Assembly: GCA_001724265.1 (NCBI GenBank)
Contig: MEDY01000262.1
Coordinates: forward strand, 1-43,061
Source: Rhizaria sp. SCN 62-66
Lineage: Eukaryota > Rhizaria, unplaced
Direction: 5' to 3'
DNA: 43,061 nucleotides
The position numbers and the translations under genes were made by a program. The notes under the pieces were generated by a model. It did no database searches. It worked only from the letters and a program-made list of their open reading frames with translations, and was not told where the DNA came from. Of this stretch, positions 1 through 11,900 are shown one piece after another; positions within the stretch are counted from its first letter, which is position 1; each line of letters starts with the position of its first letter.

Positions 1-33
1 GTTTAACAAACTACGTACACGAAATTAGGTAAA

Positions 34-3000
34 TTAATCAACGAAAAACGCGCTATCACCGTCATACTGATTCTCTTGCTCATGCTCCGCGTGATCGCCG
101 TTGCTATCGCCATCAACACGACTCACCGCCGCGCTGTCGTCAAGCGCCATGCTCACGTCTGGCGTATACACACTCACTTGGTCCGCGCCAAACCGCACCC
201 GTCCCGTCGCGCTGACGCCAGCGCTGGCACTGGTGGCCGCCGCAGTATCGCTGAAGCCCACGCCGGCGGCGGCGCGTTGCTGCGGCTGGCGGCGCAGCGC
301 CGACTTGACTGGTCGCTTCGAGAGCTGACGCAGCACCTGCGCGGGGCTGTGCGCGGACAACGCCACGCGGCCGACGGCGCCGGGGCCGGGGGCGGCGGGG
401 CCAGGAGCGGGGGCACCAGTGGCAGCAGAGGGCTGGCCGGGGAACTGTACATCGACGCGGGCGTTGTTGACGCTGTTATCGACGCATCTGTTGCTGTTTA
501 AGTCAGTGGGGTACTCTTCGAAGCCATCGTCGTCGTAGTCGTTCGCAGCTGCGTCAACAGTCTGGTGAGTGTCAACTGCGAACATCGTTTTCGAGCGTGA
601 GTGCGCCTGCGAGGGAGATCCAGGCGGCGTCAAATAGCCGGCGTAGCCACTCGCAGTGTTGCCGTTAGTCGTACCGCTGTCAACAAAGCTCTGCGACTGT
701 TGTGGTTCCTGCTGTGGGTAATGCTGCGGCTGCTGATATAAAGCAGGTTGATGTTGGGGCAACACGAAGCCCTGAGGCAGATCAGCCAGCGGCGGCGGTG
801 GAGGCGGATGCATGAATGCCGTGGGCAGCCGACGCACCGGTTGACTGACGGCACCACGCTCAAGCTCGGGACCTTCGCGGTCACTACGCTCACGATAACC
901 GTGCTGTTCACGGTCACTGCCTCCAACATCATCACGGTGAAGCATTCGGTCACGCTCACGGTGTTGTTCACGGTCACCCCGACTGTCACGGCCGTGATTA
1001 TATTCGTGGGATTCACGTTCACTCAGGCGCTCATGCTGGCGGTAGCGGCCGCGGTTGTCCATCACTGGATGCCAGTCATCAACGGCAACGCGACTTTCAG
1101 CATCGCGGTCAAAAGGAGCACGATTGCCGCCCGAACTCTCCCATGCGTTGTCAGTCATGTTCCCCGTGTTATGCGCCTGGTGTTGCTGCAAGAACGCGGA
1201 AAAGCGGCCCTTTACAGAGCCGCTGGTAGACGGGCCAGCAGTCCCCCGACCGGCGCCCGCACTCACAATCGGCGGCCGCGGCTCGTGCTGCTGCGCCTGC
1301 TGCGGCTGCTGCTGCTGCTGATTGGCAGTACCGCGATCCAGGCGCGGGTCTAAGGGTGCGGAAACACTTAGACGCGGGTCGAGCGGCGCAGACTTCGCGC
1401 TGAGACGCGGGTCCGCCGGCGCGTAGTCGCGGTCACCGAAGCTCGCGGCGCCAGCGCCGGTGTACGTGAGCGGGGCAGGCACAGCTGGGGCGTCGCGCGG
1501 GCCGAAACTGTCACTGGGGCCAGACCTGCGTTGCTGCACAGCACCTGCATTCGCACCATCGCCCGCGAAAGCGTGTTGCTGCGGCTCTGTGTCCGCGGTA
1601 GGGGCAGAGAACGACTGCGGCAGCACTCGGGGCGGCTGGATAAACGCGGGCAGCTCGCGGTCGTCGTCGCCCTCGAACCTTTGCTCGCGAGTGTCTCGTG
1701 GTTCGGGCTGTTGACGGCGGGGGCGTTCAGAGGCCTTCGCAGTGCGTACCGGACCAAGTACGGGCAGCGGAATCGTCGGTGGCATCCTGTAGTCACCATA
1801 TCCGCTATCCTCGTAGTCACTGTCAGCGCCGCCGTTATTTGCGTCGTCAGCCACAGCCTCGTTCGCGCGGAACTGCGTGTAGCGGCGGTCGTTGCGCGAG
1901 GCCTGTGCGTAGCCCACGTCTAAGTACCCGAACCCCTTAGGCATCGCAGCCACGCTCGTGTCCAAGGGCACGTTGAGACCAGCGTCCTGCTCGTCGCGGC
2001 CGCGTGCAGGCGGTGTCCGCCCACCACGCTGCCTCTCTCGCGACTGAAACTGCGGCTGGGACTGCGCCTGCGACTGCGCGTAGCTTTGCACGGATGCCAG
2101 CGCCGCCACCGTCGCCAACGCCGCCGCACCGATTACGGTTTCGTCGTCGTACCGTCGAAGCTCCCGCCGCCGCGGCGACCGGGACCGGCGCGGAGACCTC
2201 GACCGCGACTGTGAGGGCGACGGTGACGGCGACGGTGAGGGAGATTGGGCTCCATCGGCGTTGGCACGCGGCGCCGCTGTTGTCTCTGCTGGCGCAGCCC
2301 AGCGCGGCGGGGCCTGGCCGAAACCGGCGACGCGCGGGCGGCGGAACCGGCTGTCACCCGTGCTTACGCCAGTCAACGCAAACTCACCGTCGCCGCTGCC
2401 GCTGCCGTGTGCTGCGGTGGAGCGAGCCTGCGGAGACTGGGGGTCCTGGTTCTCGTATGCGTCGACGCTGATGTTGCGGGGGTCCGTGTTGCGCGGCGCT
2501 GAGAGCTGGCCGAACCCGACGCCGGGGAGACGCCGGCGCACCGCCGAGTCGATGTCGCCATCGCCGGCCTCGGAGCGAGCAGACCGGCGGGGACGGCCGC
2601 CGGGAGGGCGCCCGCGCGACTGCGACAGCGGCGCAGAGTCCGCGTCGTAGTCGTCGCCGTCGCTGCCGTCGTCGTCGTCGTGACCGTGGTAGTGGCGGCT
2701 GCCGCGAGTGCTGTAGTACTCCCCGTGGTAGTAGCTGCCTTTGCCGTTGCCGTGGGCGGCAGCGCGGTAGTCGGGGGCGTTGTTCACGTCGAGCAAGATG
2801 TTGACCGACGTGTCCACCACATCGGCGCCGTTATCTACGTCGCGAGAGCGTTGTGGCTGCCATTGTAACTCATCACGGTCGCGGCCGCGTTGGTGAGGCC
2901 GGACAACGACCATTTTGCCGTTCTCATCGATGTACCGCCTCACGCCGTCGCTGTCGACACTGGCGGCGCTCACCCCCCAGGCGTTATTCATTGCGCCGGC

Positions 3001-6000
3001 ACTAGGGGCCCTGCCGGAGCGGCCGGTGGTGCGGCCCATCGCGACATTCCTGACGGCCGCGCTCGCAGCGCCTGTGGCGGCAGCGAACTTGAGGTCCAGC
3101 GAGTCGTCCACCGCCGCGGGGTACTTAGAGGCGCGGGACTTAGAGTACTGATGCTCCGGATCTAGGGGGGCCGGGGACTCCGCGCGGCGCGCTGCAGTCG
3201 TCGACCCGTCAGGCATGCCCCACCGCACACGTTGCTGCTGCTGCTGCTGCTTATCATCAACAAAGCGCTTGTTATGACGCTGCTTCCGATTCAGCTGCTG
3301 TTCTTGCTGTTTCTGGTGCTGGAGTAGTTTCTCTTGCTGATGCTGCAGCTGCTCGCGGTCGCGCAGTGTCACAGCTGATGCAGGGAGGGGAATGGACACA
3401 CAGTCCTCATAATCATCCTCAGAACCGCCCACAGGGGCCACAAAGCTCTGGCCCGGCGTCTTCGCAGCGGGCGAATGCGACGCAGCCTGCGCCTCGGCCC
3501 TGGCCCTGGCCTTCGCTGCGGCGAGCGCGCGCGCGGCCTCCGGCCCGGGGCCGAGGCTGGGTGTGCCGCGGAAGCGACTGCGCCGGGTGCCCGCGTCGCT
3601 CGGGTACAGCAGCTTGACTGAGCGTTTACTCCTGCTCTTACTCTTGCGCGGGCGCTCCGCGTTTGCCGTGCCGCGGGCACTCTGCGCATGTGCGCGGGGC
3701 GCAGCGTACGCAGTGGCGGCGTCGTCGATGTATGTGCTCACGCCTTCGTAGTAACGAACGCGCACATCGTCGTCATCGTCGTTGTCGGCGCTGTCAGTCG
3801 TGAAGTCAGACGACGAGGACGAGAGCTCGGCAGGGAGCGCGTATGCCGCGGGCCCCAGCGCACGCCGCTGCCGCGCCCGCTCCCTGCGGCGCGCGCCGCG
3901 GGCGCTGGCCAGCGCGCCGCCGTGCCGCCGCCGCAGCAGCCGCGCGTGGCGCCTGCGCTCCCTCCGCGTCGACTGCGACATCAGCAGCCCGCCCGCATGA
4001 GTGTGGTTGTGCGCGGCGTTGGCGTCAACGCGGGGCGCCCGGCCCCAGCCGCCGCCGTGCACGCGCGGCTCCACGGCGCGGAAGTCGAGCCGCAGCGGCA
4101 CCGCGGCGTGGCCAATGACCGTGTCGAGCGCGGACGGCGCGAGACGCGGGCTGCGAAGTGCGTTGGCATCAGTGCAAGAGCGAGAGCGTGCGCCACTGCC
4201 CGGAGAAGTGAATACGACCTTGATGTCGCTCTTCTCGGGGCTGATGCCGGCAAAGTTAAGAGTGTCTTGCTCTAGCGGGACACCGTCACTCGGGCCATTG
4301 GCGGCACGGCCATCATCATCATCAGCGTCGGAGTCGTCTGCACCGCGCCTGCCCGAACAGCGCCAGAGCCAGGGCTTGCTCTGCCTGCTCAGCAGCCGCT
4401 GCTGCAGCTGGTGCTGCTCACGGTCGTTCTGCTGCTTCGCCAGCCGCTGGCTCACCCAGTTCGAGTAAAGGAAGGCTAAGCCGCCTGCCGCTCTTGACTT
4501 GTCGCCGCCCTTGGCAGCCGCCTCGGCCTCGGCGGCAGCGCGCTCGTCGGCCGCAGTCAGCCGGCCCCGGCGCTGCCGCGATAGCAGCCCGCTCGCGACC
4601 ACGCTGGCGCGGGCGCTCAACGGCACCGTGCTGTTGAGCGAGTTTGTGGTGGTGTTCACATCGCTTGATGCCGGGATCTGAGGGCGGATCGTTGCGGCGC
4701 TGACGCTGGCAGGCAGCTGGGCCTTGGGCTTAGTGAAGCCAAGATCGCCGATCCCGCGCGATGCAAAGACACCAGCACTGTCACCGTTAGCATCAGCGTC
4801 GTCATCGCTTGCACTGGACTCAGCGTCGTCGGCAGTGGCAGGGCTCTTGCTCGTGCCTTGGTTGTCCCGCACAAGTGTGTCGTCCATCGACTGGCCCTTA
4901 GACTTGCTCGTCATGTAAGGGGTCGGGCGGCTACTTAAAATGGTGCCGTCGCCCCAGCGCGCGCGCCGGCCACTTACTGCGTCAGCGTTGACCTGGGTAC
5001 TTAGCCCCTCGCCCGCGTTCTCAAGTTGCGCGGTGAACGTCCCCGGCCCCTTACTATTGACGCCGACGCTCTTGAGCGGCAGCAGCAGGCGCGGCGCAGC
5101 GCCAAACCCGCGCACGCCGGGCACGCGGGGCGCCAGCGCGTCCAGCGCGCGCGCGACGTTCAGTACACCAGCGGTGGCACCCGCGGAGAACTTGCCACCG
5201 ACGGCGCGGGCGACGGCGCTCTCGGTCGCGGCCTCGGCGGCGGCGTCCTTGCCCAAGAACACAAGCCCCCCCGCTTCGTTATTATGGCCGGCTGTCGTCG
5301 CGTGCAAGTGCGCGCTGGTAGCGCCGAGCGGGAAGAACAAGCCGCGTGCGACACTCGAGCCAAACGGCGCAGCGGCGGTGCTTTTCACAGTCTCAGAGAC
5401 TCGGGGCGCTGCAGTGTCGTCATCACTGTTAGTATCCTTCGCCGTTGCGCCGTCGCCCAGGCCAGCGCGCAGCCGCGCCAGCCTCATCTCGCGCTGCAGC
5501 CGCTCTTTGGCGCGCGCGCGCTCATCACGAGTCGCCAGACCCGCAGCGCTGTTGCTATGACTGTTAACACCACCACTGTAGCCGCCACGGCCGGCGTGTT
5601 TGACCGCGTCTGGCCCCAGCGCGGCCGAGAGCGCGGCCAGATCCGCCGCGGCCTCGGCCACGGCCGCGCCCGCCGCGCCGCCGTAGGGGTCCCTGCCCGC
5701 GCCAACCGCGGCGTGGCGAGCCGTGCCCGCGGCGCCAAAGCTGAAGGCCGGCTTGCGGCTGAAGGGTGCCGCGGCGGGGGCCGCGAAAGGCTTCTAGTGG
5801 AAGAGCAGCCGCGGGTGGGTGCGCGCGCGCCCGAGCCGGTCCGCGCGCTCCAGCTCCAGCAGCGCGGCCTCGGCGCGCGACACGGGCGCCGGCGGGGACC
5901 GCGCGCGGCCGCGGAACTGAGACAGCAGCTGCAGCCGCTGCCGCGCGCGCGAGATACCGCGGCGGCCTGCGTTGTCCTGCGACTGTGACGAGTCGAACTG

Positions 6001-8358
6001 GCTCGGTGCGGTGTACCGTGCCTCCGTCGTCGCACCCAGCGGCGCCAGCAGCTGCAGCTGTGGGTCAGCCGCGGCGAGCGCAACGCCGCGCGACTGCGCC
6101 AGCGCCTCCACGGGCCCAGGGACCCTGGTGCGGCTCGCGCGGTCCACCTGCACCGCGTCCACGACCTCCCTGCGCGCGGCGGCGGCGTCCGCGGCGGCGG
6201 CGGCGCTGGCCGCGGCAGCGACGGCGGCGCGCAAGCGGGCCCGCTCCAGCTGCGGCGTCGGCGCCGTCGGTTTGAAGCCCCACGCGGAAGTTAGGCCGCG
6301 CGAGGACTGGTCACGGTCACTCGCATCACTGCCGCCCTCATCACCGTCACCGCTGTGGGCACCGTTAATGCGGTCAGGGTTATAGCTGTGCTTGAAGCTA
6401 GCCTTCTTGCCCTTGCCCTTGCGCTTCCCTCCGCGCCCACCCCGGCGGCGGCCGCCACTGCGCTTGCCATCCGCGTTGCCAGCGAGGGTGCGCGCAGTGG
6501 CCAGCAGCGCGGCGCGTTCGCGCTGGGCGGCACCGTATCCCGCGGTGTTGCCGCTGTCGCCGCCGTCCGCCTGGAAAGTTAGGCCGCGCGGCGGGGACTG
6601 GAAGGCGGGGGACGGCCGCTGCTGCTGCTGTTGCGGCAGTTGTTGTTGCTTCCAGAGGGGCACCGGCTTCTTTGCAGCCTCATTCGCACTTGCTTTGCTG
6701 GTGTCCGCTTCAGCGCTAGAGCCGACGTTGTCCGCGCTGTGAGCAGCAGCGACAGGGCGCTTTAGGGTCATAACACCACGAGACTGGTACCCGCTATCGC
6801 CATCGTCGGCATTGACATCGGCGTCACCTTCGCCAGCATTGGTGAAAGTCTTGCTTCCAGCGTTGTTGTTGTTATTGCCGTCAGTGCCGTTGACTTTGCG
6901 GGCAAATGCGAGCAGTGCCTGCCTGCGCTTCTCTTCCTTCTCGTCAATCGCACTGCCGCCGTCACTGTTAGTACTCTTCGGAATCACATCGCGAGGAATC
7001 GAGCTGCCAAAGCCAGCTCCAGCGCCGAGTGCAAAGCTGCCACGGCGGCTGTTGTTCGCGCTCACTGTCGGGCTGCTGGGGCCGGAAAGCGCCGTCGTGG
7101 TGGCGGCCTTGTCTGTGGTGGGGGCGGCGGCTTGGCTTTGGTTCTGCGCCTTATACTTGAGGTAGGCCGCGATGGCGCGCCGAGACGCCATAGCCTCTTT
7201 CTTGCTCTCGCTCTCACTCGGTGTTGGGCTGGCGGCGCTTTGACTGCTATATGGCTTGCCTTCAGCGACAGAGCGAGAGCGGGGGCGCACAGCACTGCTA
7301 CCACTGTGTGAACCGTCGCTGGTTGGCGAGAGGAGGCCGACTGACCGGGAACCGTGCTCGGAGCTCTTGCCGTCAGCGTCATCATGATCGCGGTCACGAC
7401 CACCGGCGCTCTCATTGCTCTGACTCAGGGCCTAACGCCGTCGGGCAATGCGCTAGAGCTCGCGCTCCAGCTTAGCCACAGTGTCCTCATCATCGCCATT
7501 CTCGTCAGTGGCAGCTTTGATAGCAATCATGGGTCCATCTAGAGCTGGGCTCTTCGCTGCCGCAGCCATTGCGCGCGCGCGCTACCGCAAGACTGCCGGA
7601 TGTAGCGGCGCACTAATGTCGCCACCAGCAGCAGCGGGCGTGGCAGATTTAGTCGGCTTTGCAGCGTTTACAGATGTGTGTGTACTAGGAACGCGGTCTG
7701 AGAGGGATTTCGACCTGGCTTTCGCAGTCCCAGTAACAACCCCAGTGCCAGTGCCAGCGCCAGTGCGGGGCTGCTTGGTTTTGCTTTCGGCAGCACTGGC
7801 AGCAACATTTACAGGGGCGTGAGCAAGACTAACCCCGCGCGTGGCAGCGTTACTTGCAGACCGGGCGGTCTCAGCGGTTGCAGCAGAGGTTCCTGAGGTT
7901 CCAGTGGAGCTCGTCACAGGTAATGTGGAGCTCTTACCACCCGCACTGCTAGCGCTACTAGTCGCGGGCGCGGTGCTCGCGGGCGCCCCCGCGCGCGGCG
8001 TTTCGGTGCCCACGAGCGCGGGCGCGGCCAGCAGCTTGTCAAGCAGTGCGCTGTTGTTGCTGGCGAGTGCGACGGCAGTGTGCCTGTCGCGCAGCGCGCC
8101 GGCCGCCGCCGTCACCGCCGACAACAGCTGCACCGCCTCGCCGCCCAGCGGGGGCATGGGGCCAAAGGCTGTCGGTGCGGATGTCGACGACGCAGGCACA
8201 ACGGCTGCAGCGGCCGCGCGCTCCAGAGAGAGCAGCGTGGCCAGCGTCGTGGGCGTGACTGCTTTGGCTGAGGCGAAGCATTGCGTGCGCAAGGTGTCGA
8301 TGCGCGAGAGTATTTCGGCTAACACGCCAATGGCTACCAGGGAGGCGCCGGATGACAT
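34..8358 (-). CDS. giant low-complexity protein of unknown function, read through four in-frame TAG codons
   Basis: I do not recognise this protein. From the ATG at 8358 one frame stays open to the TAA at 34-36 (2775 codons), broken only by TAG at 7582-7584, 7453-7455, 7432-7434 and 5794-5796 (codons 259, 302, 309, 855). If TAG is sense, the product is 2774 residues. The N-terminal ~110 residues look helical. A short charged coiled coil spans codons ~295-315 and contains two of the TAGs. The rest is disordered: Ala, Ser, Arg, Asp and Gln tracts, a polyQ run (3229-3252), an SP/RS-rich stretch (about 2150-2245), DREQHR-type repeats (about 865-975), and three spaced DPRL copies (about 1340-1425). 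No catalytic domain is visible. On the standard code it would be three or more separate reading frames, but the piece after codon 855 has no ATG until 5487. Single-gene status is inference. Confidence 0.6.
1340..1425 (-). repeat. three tandem DPRLS-type peptide repeats in the giant protein
   Basis: The coding strand reads ADPRLSAKSAPLDPRLS then VSAPLDPRLDRG: three DPRL copies at spacings of 12 and 10 residues. They look like a short linear motif repeated for multivalent binding, but the partner is unknown. Confidence 0.55.
5794..5796 (-). other. in-frame TAG codon, probably sense
   Basis: On the minus strand the reading is LLFH-TAG-KPFAAP. The frame stays open on both sides, with the same disordered, GC-rich composition. 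No GTNCG donor lies just upstream that could splice the codon out, and no ATG follows for about 300 bases, so a separate downstream gene would lack a start near here. Confidence 0.6.
7432..7584 (-). other. cluster of three in-frame TAG codons, probably sense
   Basis: TAGs at 7582-7584, 7453-7455 and 7432-7434 lie in one frame. The reading is AVLR-TAG-RARAM, then KLEREL-TAG-RIARRR-TAG-ALSQSNE. The last part is a convincing coiled coil with V/L/L/I/R/L at the a and d positions, and both TAGs fall on the exposed b position. That suits a polar residue such as Gln better than Leu. The segment is coding-like and GC-rich, unlike the AT-rich introns. The one GTNCG donor nearby (about 7612) gives a frame-shifted product with an early stop. 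Confidence 0.6.
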
Positions 8359-8963
8359 CGCGGTGGCGTTGCGTCCGCGTATCTACGTGTCCTGTGGAAA
8401 GTTGAGACTAGTTCGAGCAAGAGGGGACGACACAGTGTGAGGAGTGGCGAACTTGAGGAGGCAGATACATAGTATGACCGATGATATAAGAGTTTTAATT
8501 ACGGATTTAGACTATAATTTTGATTATTCTTCATAGGGTCCCATTAAAACTCAACTTAACGATCAATCTGTCGAGCTCTGAGTTGGTTTCTGAACCTTCT
8601 TTTTGAACCTGCAGCGAGTCAAAATCGTTTGTGGTTGGCCAGCAAGTCCGAAAATTATTTTAGTTTTTCGACCGCTGAACTGGCTGGCACGAGCCACCCT
8701 TCTCGACGATCCTGGCCTGTTTGGAACATCGTTCCATCTCGATTTAGCAATGTTTTTCTGCTCTCTTATAGAGCTCTTTGGACTTTGCAGATTTAGTCGG
8801 CTCACCTGTATTGTTCATTGCTTCTGAAACCGCTGCTGTCTCTGCTTTTGTGTCTTGTTCCAGACAGTCGCACGCCCCTGCTTGGGAGACACGAGGCCAC
8901 CGTTTAAACCGATTCCCTGCCCTCCGAGCTCGTTTTCTTTCCCCGTGTAAACCAGCTGCAACG
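8359..8963. other. divergent intergenic region between the giant protein gene and the RhoGAP gene
   Basis: This gap has mixed composition, with an AT-rich core around 8480-8560. It must hold the promoters and 5' untranslated regions of both divergent genes. In the RhoGAP frame the DNA is open back to about 8778 but has no ATG before 8964. In the minus-strand frame no ATG occurs upstream of 8358. I see no RNA gene or repeat. Confidence 0.5.
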
Positions 8964-11900
8964 ATGAGCAAGCGCGGCGCCAGCGTGATGCGCCTCCCGT
9001 TCGCAACGGCCGGCCCCTGGATGGCATACTTCGACGAGCGCAGCGGTAAGGACTACTTCAGCAACAGTGAAGATATGTCCGTCCAGTGGTCGTGCCCCGA
9101 GGCGCTGGCCGAGACCGTCGCCACCGTTCGCCAACACTACCCTGAGGGCACGCAGCCCCCGCCCAACGCCATCGCGACCATCAATGCGCCCGGCAGCGTC
9201 GCCGCCGGCGCCGCCCCCACCATCGCGTCGATCCCCGAGGGCTCCGGCTCGGGTTCTGTCTCCCTCAACCCCAGCCCCACCTCGGCCACCACGCCCGCGG
9301 CCGCCACCACGCCCGCCGCAGCTGCGACCCCGGAACCCTCGGCGACCCCCGAGCCCGCCGCCGTTGCCGCCGCCCCCGCCGCGTCTGCGTCCTTCAAGGC
9401 CCCGCCGCCCCTCCCCGCCGGCGCCGGCGCAGGTGCGGCCGTGCCGCCCCCGCTGCCGGTCGGCGCGGCCCGCGGCGGCCCGCCGCCCCTGCCCGCCGGC
9501 TCGAGCCTCCCGCCCCCGCTGCCCGCCGGCGCTGCGGCGTCAGGGACCCCGTCTCCGTCGGCAGGCGGCGCCCCGCCCGGCGCGGTGCGCACCCCCCTGG
9601 CCGGGATGGGCATGGCGGGCATGATCGCGCTCCCCGGCATGTCCCGCGGGCTGCCGCCGAAGCTCCAGCGCGCCATCTCCTCCTCGAACACCGATGCCAA
9701 CGCCACCGAGTCCAGCGGCACCGGTGCGCCCGCCGCCGAGCATACCCCTGCCCCTGCCCCCGCCGCCGCTCCTGCCGAGCCCGCTGCTGCCGCTGCCGCG
9801 GCGGAGGAGGCCGGAGCCGCGTCCCCCTGCGTCGCCACTACCGCGGAGCCCGCCGCTGTTGCCGTCGCCGTCGCCGCTCCGCTGGCCGGCGGCGCCGCCG
9901 CCGAGGCCGCTCTGCTGACCTCCCCAATCGACACCGCCGAGCCTGTCTCCACCGCCGACGCCGCTGCCGCCGCTGCTGCTCAGGCGCAGTCTGAGCCCGC
10001 GCTGAGCCCCGTCGCCGAGTCCGAACCCGGCGCCGCCGCCCCCACGGCCAGCGACGAAGACGCCGCACAGCCGCTGTCGGCGTCCCCCGCGCTGCAGCAG
10101 CGCGCGTCGGTGCTGCCCCCTCTTAACACGGCCGACGCCGAGGCCGAGTCGCCCGCCGTGTCGCCCACCTCCGACAACGAGGTACGCGGATGTCGGACCA
10201 TAGCAAAGCTTGATCTTGATTTTAATTATTTTTTTTAATTCTATATTATATCGTATCTCTACATGTTTTGTTTTATTTTACTTACATATCCCTTCTGTTT
10301 ATCGATTCTCTGCCTTTAGGCCGCCGACACTGTGGCGCCCGCCCTGCTCGCTGCCGCGCGCGCCGCCGGCCACCGCGGCGGCCCCTCTCATTCGGGGCAC
10401 AGCGACGTCTCCGGCTCAGGCCATAGCGCCCCGCCGCACAACCCACAAGACGACGGCGAAGAGCTGGACCTGGACAAGCACTTCATCCAGTCGCCCATCG
10501 CGCAGCGCTCGAGCATCACCATCGGGCCGGGGTCCTCGCAGCGGCCCTCGATGGTCGCCCTCTCGGGACACTCCAACCCCGGCGGCCGCCAGTCGCAGGT
10601 TTCCGCTGGCGCCCCAGCCGCCGCCGTTGCCGCCACCGCCGCAGCCGCAGCCGCCGCCCCCGCTGCCGTGACCGCGCCGGTGGACCCGACTGCGCCGGTG
10701 TTTCTGACCGTGATGGGCACGCCCCCGGTTTGGGCGGCCTACTACTCGCCCCCGGCCGACAAGTGCTACTTCTACAACTTGATGACCCAGGTCACCACCT
10801 GGGAGTGCCCCGCCGATATCGCGCCCGCCGCCGCCGCTGCAGAGGCTGACCACCGCGCCAAGCTTAAGGCCGCCGCCGCTGCCGCTGCTGCTGCTGCTGC
10901 GCCCGCGCCCCCGGCCGCGGCCCCGGCGCCTGTGTCGGCGAGCGGGTTCGCGACCACGCCCGCCGCCGCCGCCGCCGCCGCCCACGCGCAGAACACCCGA
11001 CCCAGCACTGCGAGCGCCCCGCCGCCGCTGGGGCTGCAGACGCCGAGCCAGCGCGCGTCTACGACGGACGCCGGCGCCATGGGCTCTCCCTCGCGCTACA
11101 CGCCCGCCGTCGCCGGCAAGCCCCTCTTCCGCGCCTCCGTCCTCGACGACCAGGCTGGCGCCTCGACGACCGCCACCCCCGGCGCCGCTCCCGCTGCTTC
11201 TCCCGAGAGTGAGGATGCGACGAAGCTGAGCCCCGCGCCGTCGTACAGCGGCAACGCGGCGGCGGGCGAGCCCCCGCTGCACGCCGAGGTGGCCCAGTCA
11301 GCGCCGCTCCCGCTCGCGCGCGAGGGCACCGTGGAGCGCCTTACCACCGGGCTCCGCAAGGCGTTCAAGCCGCGCTTCGTGCTGCTGGCCGACAACGCGC
11401 TGCGGTACTGGGACTCACAGGAGGAGGCCGGCGCGCACCTTGACAAGCCTAAGGGCGAGGGGTCGGTGCCCGGCTGCGTCATTCACCGCCCGCCCCACGA
11501 CGCCCCCGCCGTGCGCTACGGGCTCACTATCAACGCCATCCAGCAGGTACGTTTTGGATGCTCTCTTTAGGCTTAAGATGGGGTTGAGATCAAATTAATT
11601 TCTTTTATTTTTGTTTATTTCAGATTCAGTTTAATATGTTTTTAATAGTTTGATTATTTTGTGATTAATATTCACTAACCACTCTATATATCACTCTTTC
11701 TGTGTGGCGCTTCCTCTCGCAGGGTTCCTCGACGACGATTCTGCCCTTCACGCTCAAGTTCTCCCGCGCGGAGGACTTGGAGGCGTGGTGCGGGGTGCTG
11801 ACGCGCAACGGCGCCGTCGACGGCCGTGCCGCGGTGCCCGTCACGCTCGGCTCAGTGGCCGGCGGCGGCGGCTACGGCTCCGCGTCCCCCGCGCTCGTCG

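Noticed and set aside
865-975. Short direct repeats that might suggest a CRISPR array
   Set aside because: They are imperfect, in frame, and code for DREQHR-like peptide repeats in a eukaryotic gene.
7432-7612. Intron that would remove three of the TAG codons
   Set aside because: The only GTNCG donor nearby (about 7612) joins out of frame to the TTAG acceptor and meets TGA soon after; the segment is GC-rich with no pyrimidine tract, unlike real introns here.
9137-9952. Minus-strand open frame of 271 codons opposite the RhoGAP first exon
   Set aside because: It mirrors the Ala/Pro linker; no domain, and the plus strand has WW and RhoGAP domains in phase.
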